Shown: piece by piece, positions 57,359-64,000 of the stretch
Layout of the letters: each line of letters begins with the position of its first letter
Numbering within the stretch: position 1 is the stretch's first letter
Assembly (NCBI GenBank): GCA_963814955.1
Contig: CAWFEX010000006.1
Span: 1-64,000 of the forward strand
DNA from: DATCJA01 sp963814955
GTDB taxonomy: Bacteria; Acidobacteriota; Vicinamibacteria; Vicinamibacterales; UBA2999
Direction of reading: 5' to 3'
Length of the DNA stretch: 64,000 bases
Position numbers and translations under genes: made by a program
Notes under the pieces: generated by a model
The model's input: the letters and a program-made list of their open reading frames with translations, nothing else
Told to the model about the DNA's origin: nothing
The model's database searches: none

Positions 57359-58597
57359 ATGGGTTCGCATTCCCGTTCCGATCGCCGGCGTTTTCTGACG
57401 AGCGGCGGTGCCCTCGCCGCGTTCGTCATGGGTGCGATTCGCTCGGTGCGCGGCCAGACCGCGCCGCCACCATACGAGCCACAAGGCCTCCTCGCCTACG
57501 GTCAGCCTTCCAAATTCGCCGGCCACGTCGTGCGCCGGACAACGGGCCGGCCGACGGCGATTAACGACACCGCCCTGATGACGCCGCTCCAGGATCTCGA
57601 CGGCATCATCACGCCCTCGGGGCTCCATTTCCTGATGGACCATACCAACAGGATTCCCGACATCGATCCGCAGAAGCATCGTCTGATGGTGCACGGTATG
57701 GTCGACCGCCCACTCACCTTCACGATGGACGAGCTGAAGCGGTTTCCGTCCGTGTCTCGAATCCATTTCCTCGAGTGCAACGCCAACAGCCGTCCGCTGC
57801 GCGGTGCGGGTCGCGAGTCGGTGCAGCTGATACACGGGCGCACGAGCTGCAGTGAATGGAGTGGCGTGCTGCTGTCCGTCTTGCTCAAGGAGTGCGGCGT
57901 CCAGTCAAAGGCGAGCTGGATTATTGCCGAGGGCGGGGAGTCCAACAGGTACACGATGAGTATTCCCGTCGCCAAGGGACTCGAGGACGTGATCGTCGCC
58001 TACACGCAGAACGGCGAGCCGATACGGCCGCATCAGGGGTTCCCGCTGCGGCTGATCGTCCCCGGCTGGGAAGCGATTCGCGCGGTCAAGTGGCTGAACC
58101 GCATTCATGTCGTCGACAAGCCTTACATGGCGTGGCACGAGGCCGGGAACAATGCAGATACGGCGGCCGACGGCAAGGGAATGTGGTTCAGGTTCGAGCT
58201 CGGACCGAAGGCGGTGATTACCCGACCGTCCGGCGGCCACAAGCTGCCCGGCCCCGGCTTTTACGAAATCACCGGCCTTGCGTGGACCGGCGGCAACCTC
58301 GTGCGGCGTGTGGACGTCTCGACGGACGGCGGCAAAACCTATCAGGAGGCGCAGCTGCAGCAGCCGGTGCTACGCCATGCCCATGTCCGGTTTCGCTTCC
58401 CCTGGAAATGGAACGGTGACGAGTGCGTGATCCAGGCCCGCTGCACGGACGAGCGGGGCGAAGTGCAGCCGACCATTGAGGAGGCCGCGAAGAACTTCAA
58501 CGTCACCGTCGAGTACTTCTATCAGGCTGATCATTTCAACGGCATCCAGCCATGGCGCGTCGCCCGGGACGGGAGCGTGACGAATGCGATCGCGTGA
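57359..58597 (+). CDS. soxC: Sulfite dehydrogenase molybdopterin subunit (SoxC-like)
   Basis: A Shine-Dalgarno (GGAAGGAG) precedes ATG 57359. A Tat leader RRRFLTSGG is followed by the Mo-domain: HFLECNANSR with the molybdenum-ligand Cys near residue 139, SGVLLSVLLKECG, HQGFPLRLIVPGW and AVKWLNRIHV. The C-terminal dimerisation domain includes YEITGLAWTGGNLVRRVDVSTDGGKT. This matches SoxC of the Sox sulfur-oxidation complex. The stop overlaps the SoxD-like start. No soxXYZAB genes are present in the window, so it could act as a stand-alone sulfite oxidase. Confidence 0.92.
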   Translation: MGSHSRSDRRRFLTSGGALAAFVMGAIRSVRGQTAPPPYEPQGLLAYGQPSKFAGHVVRRTTGRPTAINDTALMTPLQDLDGIITPSGLHFLMDHTNRIPDIDPQKHRLMVHGMVDRPLTFTMDELKRFPSVSRIHFLECNANSRPLRGAGRESVQLIHGRTSCSEWSGVLLSVLLKECGVQSKASWIIAEGGESNRYTMSIPVAKGLEDVIVAYTQNGEPIRPHQGFPLRLIVPGWEAIRAVKWLNRIHVVDKPYMAWHEAGNNADTAADGKGMWFRFELGPKAVITRPSGGHKLPGPGFYEITGLAWTGGNLVRRVDVSTDGGKTYQEAQLQQPVLRHAHVRFRFPWKWNGDECVIQARCTDERGEVQPTIEEAAKNFNVTVEYFYQADHFNGIQPWRVARDGSVTNAIA

Positions 58598-59150
58598 GCT
58601 GCTGCTGATCGCGGCGGTCGCGATCGCCGCCGCCGTGCCCGCGCTGGCGCAGGGGCCGACGTTCGGGTTCGGACGAGCGCCGACCGCAGAGGAGATCAAG
58701 AAGGCCGACACAGCGGTCGCACCCGATGGCACCGGACTGCCTCAGGGTCGCGGAACCGCGAAGGAGGGGGCAACGGTATACGCGCAGAAGTGCGCCGCGT
58801 GCCACGGGCCAAACGGGTCGGGCACACCGCTCCATCGCGGGATCGTTCCGCTTGGGAACGCCAAGCCGGTGAAGCTCGAAGGCAGTCTCGTCCCGTATGC
58901 CACGACGGTGTGGGATTTCATCAACCGCGCAATGCCGTGGACGACACCCGGCACGCTCACGGCAGACGAAGCCTATGCGGTGACGGCGTACGTGCTGTAT
59001 CTGAACAAGATCGTCGGGGAAACCGACGTCCTCGACCAGACGACGCTGCCGAAAGTCCGGATGCCGCACCGCGACAATTTCATTCCGGCGCAGCCGGCGT
59101 GGAAGCCCGGAGCGCGCCGGCAGTTCGGCAACTACCCCTCACGTCGGTAA
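58584..59150 (+). CDS. soxD: Cytochrome c subunit paired with SoxC (SoxD-like)
   Basis: The ATG lies within the last codons of soxC, indicating translational coupling. A signal peptide (MRSRELLLIAAVAIAAAVPALA) precedes a single heme c motif CAACH near residue 70 and the distal methionine region NRAMPWTTPGTL. It has one heme domain, shorter than classical two-domain SoxD, and would accept electrons from the Mo centre of SoxC. A short GTCCGGCT hairpin copy follows. Confidence 0.82.
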   Translation: MRSRELLLIAAVAIAAAVPALAQGPTFGFGRAPTAEEIKKADTAVAPDGTGLPQGRGTAKEGATVYAQKCAACHGPNGSGTPLHRGIVPLGNAKPVKLEGSLVPYATTVWDFINRAMPWTTPGTLTADEAYAVTAYVLYLNKIVGETDVLDQTTLPKVRMPHRDNFIPAQPAWKPGARRQFGNYPSRR

Positions 59151-59155
59151 ATCAG

Positions 59156-59174
59156 TTCCGGCTTCAGCCGGACC
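59156..59174. repeat. Inverted partial copy of the GTCCGGCTGAAGCCGGAC repeat
   Basis: TTCCGGCTTCAGCCGGACC is the reverse-complement of the element at 56184, immediately after the SoxD stop. It may act as a terminator. Confidence 0.6.
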
Positions 59175-59222
59175 TTGCGGCGCGGGCAACGCACAATCGC
59201 GATAGACTGCTCGCTGCCAACT

Positions 59223-60810
59223 GTGCCTTCGTCCCCGCGAGTGGCGGCAACCGAGCGGATCCGGCTTTGGCGGATCGCCGGCCTCATTGCCGTCGTCATT
59301 TCGCTGCCGGTGAGTTGCTCTGAGCGCCGGTCGAACAATCCTTCTTCTGTTGGTCTCGTTCCCGATCATTTGTTGGTTCTCGTCTTCGATCAAATGCGAC
59401 CGGACTACATCGATCGCTTTGGTTTGCGAAACTTTCAGTCATTACGCGCTTCCTCGCGTCATTACCCGGAAGCGTACGTGGGGCACCTGGGCTCCCAGAC
59501 CGTGGTCAGCCATCTCGTGATCCCTACTGGTCTGCTGCCAAAGGCCCTTCCCTGGCAAGACGATGTAATGCTGGATCGAGCGGGAACGCTCGGGAAGCCT
59601 GGCGCGGCGTACGAAACCGGACGGCTCACCAGAGAGCAATTCTGGAAGCTTCTCGCGCCGCTTCCGTCAACGCGCTATGTGGGCAACCGAATCCGTCAGA
59701 AGCACGGCGGCAAGATCATCGCCGTCGGTGAGAAGAACTACGCAGCGCTGATGCTCGGAACCCCGTGGGCCGACGCGATCATCACTCTTGTACCAAAGTC
59801 GGGGGAATGCCACCCAACGGGCGTGAACGTCCCTGACTACGTAGCCAGCAATCCGCGGTTCACGCTCGACTGCCGCGAAACATATGGAACCGGGCTTTCC
59901 ACCATCTATGCGCTCGATGGAAATCGTTACGTGCCAGGAAACGATCGCGGCCACGAGGGCGGCGACGTATGGACGGCAGACGCTGCGCTTGAAATCATGG
60001 ACCGCGAGCCATGGTCAGGGCTGTTTCTCACATTCGGGGGCATTGACAAGGTGGCCCACATGCTCGGCGAACAGGATGGCGGCGGTCTCCGCAGCGTGCC
60101 GAGTGCCTATCGCCTCGCGGATGTGGCGAAGGTTGCCGACGAACAGCTCGGGCGGCTCCTTGACGGGCTGAAGCAGCGCAATCTCTTCGAACGTACGCTG
60201 ATCGTTGTGACTGCTGATCACGGCGGACAAGAGAATCGTTTCTACCTTGGCAACAACAAATACCAGTCTTGCTGTCCTCTGGAGAACTCCGAGGCTCAGG
60301 TCCAGCCGCCGGTACTGGATCGAGCACCTGCTTCAGATCGGGAAACTGCAGGCGAGCTATCAGGACACAAGCGTCAAGATCTGGCTGGCGGAGCGCACCG
60401 GCACAAACGAGAAAGCAGTAATCGCGGGGATGGCGGATATCTCTGGGATGACAGAGATTTATGCGCTGCGTTCATCGACCAGCGGCTGGCTCTACGAACG
60501 CGTGTTCTCGCGGCTGGACGAGCAGACGCCGGCGTTTCGCGCGTGGGCGGCTTCTCATTCCGCGGAACTGATGAATACCATGGCATCCGAAGGGGCGCCC
60601 GACCTCGTTGGCCTGCTCGCGGACGGATTTGGATTTGGCCGAATCGGCGACCACGGTGGAGCGCAGGAATCAGTCCAGCGTATTCCAATGATCATTCGAG
60701 TACCCGGCGAAGAGGGAACACGACGACCTGAACCCTTGCGACTTTCGGAGATCGAAGGACAGATCGCGGGGATCATGCAGCTCGGTTCAGGCTCCACCGA
60801 ACCGCGTTGA
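59223..60810 (+). CDS. Alkaline-phosphatase-superfamily phosphodiesterase lipoprotein, frameshifted
   Basis: GTG 59223 begins a lipoprotein leader (WRIAGLIAVVISLPVSC). The catalytic core starts LLVLVFDQMRPDYIDRFG with the metal-binding Asp; the nucleophile Ser/Thr region is GSQTVVSHLVIPTG. GIDKVAHMLGEQD and VVTADHGGQ give the remaining metal ligands. An extra G near 60311 shifts the frame, and the continuation is YWIEHLLQIGKLQASYQD and DGFGFGRIGDHGGAQES. Corrected length is about 529 residues. It cleaves phosphate esters in the periplasm. Confidence 0.83.
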
Positions 60811-60922
60811 CGTTCAGTATGAGGACACAGACCGTGTCTCATTCAATGGACGAACGCGTGTGGCCGCATGCCGTGGGCGCAGATCCGTCATGGCCGGCGA
60901 ATTGCACAGCTCGCGTTCTGCT

Positions 60923-61366
60923 ATGAGTTATGTCCGCTGTTTCGCCGGGTTCGTTCTCGCATCACTCGCCTTAGGGTGCGCCGGATCGTCAAGCGCGCCG
61001 ACATCGCCTTCACCCGCTACACCGGCGCTTACCGTGGGCCAACTGGACGGGGCGTGGAGTCTCGTCTCGATCCAACCTGCAGGTCAGGCCGATCAGGTCA
61101 CGCCCTCCGGAGCCACCTACACGCTGACATTCGCGCAAGCGCGCCTGTCGACGCGAGTGGACTGCAACGTGTGCAGCGGCGAATTCGCGTTGTCGGGACA
61201 AACCCTGACGGCGGGTCCGATGCTGGCATGCACGCGCGCGGCATGCCCAACGATGGCTTTCGAAAACCAGTACACCCGACTGCTTGGCGGAAACAGCGTC
61301 GTCACGCTCTCGGGCGATCTGCTTGCGTTGTCCTCCGAGCGAGGCGTCTTGCGGTTCAAGCGATAG
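60923..61366 (+). CDS. META domain lipoprotein (HslJ-like)
   Basis: ATG 60923 starts MSYVRCFAGFVLASLALGC, a lipobox-containing leader (ALGC). The 147-residue product carries a META/HslJ fold: LDGAWSLVSIQPAGQ, GATYTLTFAQARLSTRVDCNVCSGEFAL, MLACTRAACPTMAFENQYTRLL and LRFKR. Four conserved cysteines are typical. META proteins are outer-membrane or periplasmic and of unclear role. Confidence 0.82.
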   Translation: MSYVRCFAGFVLASLALGCAGSSSAPTSPSPATPALTVGQLDGAWSLVSIQPAGQADQVTPSGATYTLTFAQARLSTRVDCNVCSGEFALSGQTLTAGPMLACTRAACPTMAFENQYTRLLGGNSVVTLSGDLLALSSERGVLRFKR

Positions 61367-61418
61367 TTGGATGGTGGTGAGCGCGTTCTCCACACAGGAC
61401 GCTCCCGCGCCGGCACCT

Positions 61419-61655
61419 TCACGATTGCCTGATGAGCCTGGCGATACCTAGAAACCCAGCCGTTACACCTGTCAGCAGCCCGAGCAGCAGCAGCCACGGA
61501 CTCGTCTCCAGCGAGCGATCGAGCAGGTAGCCCGCGCCGCCGAAAAAGAGAATGGCTCCGATCAGTCTGTAACTGGCGAAGATCGTTGACTCATTCTTGT
61601 TGAGGTTCCGCTCCAGCGATTCGTTGGCTCTGGCGAGGAATCGGTTGTCTGGCAT
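61419..61655 (-). CDS. AtpZ/AtpI-like membrane protein
   Basis: The 78-residue protein has two membrane helices: FASYRLIGAILFFGGAGYLLD and PWLLLLGLLTGVTAGFLGIAR, the AtpZ/AtpI arrangement with GYLLDR between. AtpZ/AtpI proteins assist ATP synthase and Mg/Ca transport. No other atp gene is nearby, so it is a stand-alone copy. It is convergent with the META lipoprotein. Confidence 0.78.
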   Translation of the reverse strand: MPDNRFLARANESLERNLNKNESTIFASYRLIGAILFFGGAGYLLDRSLETSPWLLLLGLLTGVTAGFLGIARLIRQS

Positions 61656-61849
61656 TCTTGGCTCCTTGTGCCGGCAACAAACTCATGCAAATCCCGTACT
61701 TTGGTACCGCTTATCGAGCGCTTGGCTACGTAGTGGAGGAGCGCATTGAGCACGCGCTCGGCTGGGGCGGCCGCATGGCGGCTGTCAGGATGCGCAAGAG
61801 CCTGGAGATCTGACCGGACGCACCGGGGTTACCAACCGAGTCCGCTGGA

Positions 61850-64000
61850 TCAGAATGTCACCGTCGCGACGTTCGAGCAGGAACTGCCGGTAGTTTCGCA
61901 GACCTGATAGGTGTAGGAGCCGCCTCCCTTCTTATTTATGTTGTCGGTGTAGGCACCGGTATTCTGAGCGGTCGCGATTGGCTGACCGTTGCGAATGATG
62001 ATCACGGTGCTCCCGTTCGCACCGGTCCATGTCAAGTCCACACGTTGAAAGCCCTGGACCTTGCGTCCGACCGCCGAGAGCGTGATGCTCTGTGGCGGCG
62101 CCGAGCCCTTGGTCGTGATTGCCACATAATCCACGAACAGGCGGTCCTGCTGCACGTTGCCCCGCGTCCTGTCCGTATCCTGTACGCGCACGTAAACGGT
62201 TCCGCTCACGTCTCCCGGAAACACGTATGACTGCGCGAGGTCGGTATCCGTCATTGCGGTCACGGTCAACATGGGTGTAAAGGCGACGTTGTCTCTGGAG
62301 TAGGCAAAGGCAAAGTGATCCTCGGTTCCATCGTGGTGCGCGCTCAAGGTGAGCACGTACTGGGCGCCGGCCGCGACGTTGAACGTCCACGTGTGCTCGA
62401 GAAGGCTGCGGCGGCTTGACAAGCCACCTGAGCCCTGTATTTCCTCGGCCAGAACCTCGTAGCTATCGTCCTCAGTCCAGGTATTTGCGAAGGTGCCGCT
62501 GACAATGGTGCCCTGCGCTGTCGCGAAGTCCGCTGTCGCGACATTAACGATGTCGGTGGGCGGGGCAGGACCAACCGTCAACGTGATCGAGTCAAAGGCA
62601 GGGGCCGAGTCCGAGTCAACGACCGAGGCGGTGATTGTGTGAGTGCCGATGGTCAGGCCAGCGGTCGAGAAACTCGCTCCGGAGCCGATCGAACCGTCGA
62701 GGCTCGATGACCAGGTCAGGAGGGCGCTGAGATTACCGTCCTCCACATCGCTGGCACTGCCCGCGAACGAGATCGAGGTACCCGCAACGAAAGTGGACCC
62801 GTCGGCCGGCGCAGTAATGGTCACCGTCGGGCTGCTGTTCGGCGGCGGACTCACCGTCAGCGTGATCGAGCTGGAGCCCGTGACCGACGCCGAGTCGGTG
62901 ACGGAGGCGGTTATGGTATGGGTGCCGACGCTCAATGTAGTCAGCGTCAGGCTGGCCCCAGCCCCGAGCGATCCGTCGAGACTGGACAACCAGGAAATGT
63001 TGCCGCTGATGTCGCCATCCTCTGTGTCCGTGGCGCCCGCGCTAAAGGTGATTGACGCGCCGGCCGTGAACGTCGAGCCATCGTCCGGCGAGGTGATGGT
63101 CACGACAGGTGCAGCGTTCGGGGCCGTCCGCAGGCGAATGTTATCGAGCTGGAAGAAACCGAACCCCGTGCCTGGCTCAGGAATGTTCCAGACGAACTTG
63201 AGGCGTACGCTCTGGCCGCCGAACGCGCTCAGGTTTACCCTGCCGGGTGGGTAATCTCCGGCACCGCCGGAGGGGTTGTCCGTGTCCTCTTCGAAACCGT
63301 TGTCGAGCGCGTCGAGGATTCGCCGATGGAGGAGCGGCGTTCCGCCGCCAGCCGGCTCGATCTCCACATCGAACGTACGATTCTGGGTGGAGTTGAACCG
63401 GAAAAGCTCCCACGCGGCCCGATAGTCGAACTCGAGCGTCGTGGTACTGGGAGGCAGCGTGATGTCCTGATACAGCTCCCGGCGGTTGATAAAGTCACCG
63501 GTCGCCGGGTCGTCGCCGTTGAAATCGTGCAGCAGCGCCCACTGTCCGTGGGTGGGCTCGCTGGTGAAATAGTCGAGGATATATGGAGGCGCAGTAAAAG
63601 TCGGCGCGGGATATTCCACACCCGCGCCGTGGACGCCGATCGGCAGACTGGGATTGGATGTCGGCGTGAGCTCCTTGACCGTCCACCCCGTGAGGTCTCC
63701 GGTCTCGAAGCTGCCGTTGACGATTACGGGGTTGCGGATCCGGCAAGACGTTCGTCACGTTCGCCGCGGCGAGGCCGTTGTTGATCTCGACGCTCTCGAC
63801 GACCTGATTCTCGAAGTCAGCCAGCACACCAACGTAATAGTTGCCAGCCAGTACCGGCACATCTGCGAGTCCATTGCAGCTCACTGTCGCTCCCGGTGAC
63901 AGGTCTGGGACGGGGCAGCTGAATCCGGTCGGGATGTCGTTCGCATTGATCGTTTGATCGGTGGAGAAATACACGCCGACTTCGAAGGGCCCCGTCGCCG
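61850..64000 (-). CDS. Large secreted Ig-repeat protein, 5' cut off by window edge, frameshifted
   Basis: From the edge the protein reads a CARDB-like domain (GVYFSTDQTINANDIPTGF, DVPVLAGNYYVGVLADFENQV). Near 63738 the frame slips to NPVIVNGSFETGDLTGWTVKE, a carbohydrate-binding-like module, then LEFDYRAAWELF. Two Ig-like repeats of about 90 residues follow (APVVTITSPDDGSTFTAG and SPTVTITAPADGSTFVAGTS), then LEHTWTFNVAAGAQYVLTLSA and a C-terminal fibronectin-like GANGSTVIIIRNGQPIATAQ. It probably is an adhesin or exported enzyme. The N-terminus is not visible. Confidence 0.82.

Noticed and set aside
57359..59150. Full Sox thiosulfate-oxidation cluster
   Set aside because: Only SoxC-like and SoxD-like genes are present; no soxA, B, X, Y or Z is visible.

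Overview
The window is GC-rich chromosomal DNA that looks like an uncultured soil Acidobacteriota, most likely of the Vicinamibacteria type. The basis is protein content: several DUF6152 proteins paired with roughly 300-residue secreted proteins of unknown function, paired DUF6644 membrane proteins, a DUF4159 protein, carboxypeptidase-regulatory-like TonB receptors, exported metallo-beta-lactamase-fold and beta-propeller proteins, and many small dispersed palindromes. No rRNA, tRNA, CRISPR array, prophage or insertion sequence was recognised.

Layout. 0-4.1 kb: the tail of a TonB receptor, an NhaR-type LysR regulator and a divergent P-type cation ATPase. 4.1-16.8 kb: mixed housekeeping and exported genes (DUF6152 and partner, RodZ-like HTH protein, di-heme peroxidase, thiol-dioxygenase-like cupin, TerB, phosphatase-like protein, sterol-desaturase-like enzyme, GT-C membrane glycosyltransferase, amidohydrolase, two secreted proteins). 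16.8-31.7 kb: a surface polysaccharide locus with GT4 and GT2 glycosyltransferases, a TMTC-like membrane protein, an ABC-2 permease with its ATPase, a methyltransferase and a glycosyltransferase/methyltransferase remnant. 31.8-40.1 kb: an intact TonB receptor translationally coupled to a PepSY membrane protein, a BNR-repeat lipoprotein, and a second, badly broken TonB receptor. 40.2-46.7 kb: cytochrome-c-like lipoprotein, DUF6152, two DUF6644 proteins, an exported protein interrupted by a 43-nt poly(A), a GT87 protein, a repeat-bounded methyltransferase and a DUF2272 protein. 46.9-64 kb: mostly exported enzymes (two MBL-fold proteins, SMP-30-like, NHL propeller, secreted unknowns, DUF6152, TPR-peptidase MA, DUF4159), a SoxC/SoxD-like pair, a phosphodiesterase lipoprotein, a META lipoprotein, an AtpZ-like protein and the end of a large Ig-repeat protein.

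How the genes fit together. The polysaccharide genes are tightly packed with 4-nt start/stop overlaps, so they probably form two or three operons that assemble a surface glycan and export it through the ABC-2 transporter. The TonB receptor plus PepSY pair suggests uptake and reduction of a metal chelate. Both TonB genes carry an identical 17-bp upstream box that looks like a response-regulator site, and a third variant precedes the GT87 gene.

Caution on quality. About twenty genes have clean single-base frame breaks with obvious homology continuing in another frame, and there is a 43-nt poly(A) tract. Other long genes are intact. Some or most breaks are probably sequencing or assembly errors; for those genes the coordinates span the inferred full gene, not one open frame.
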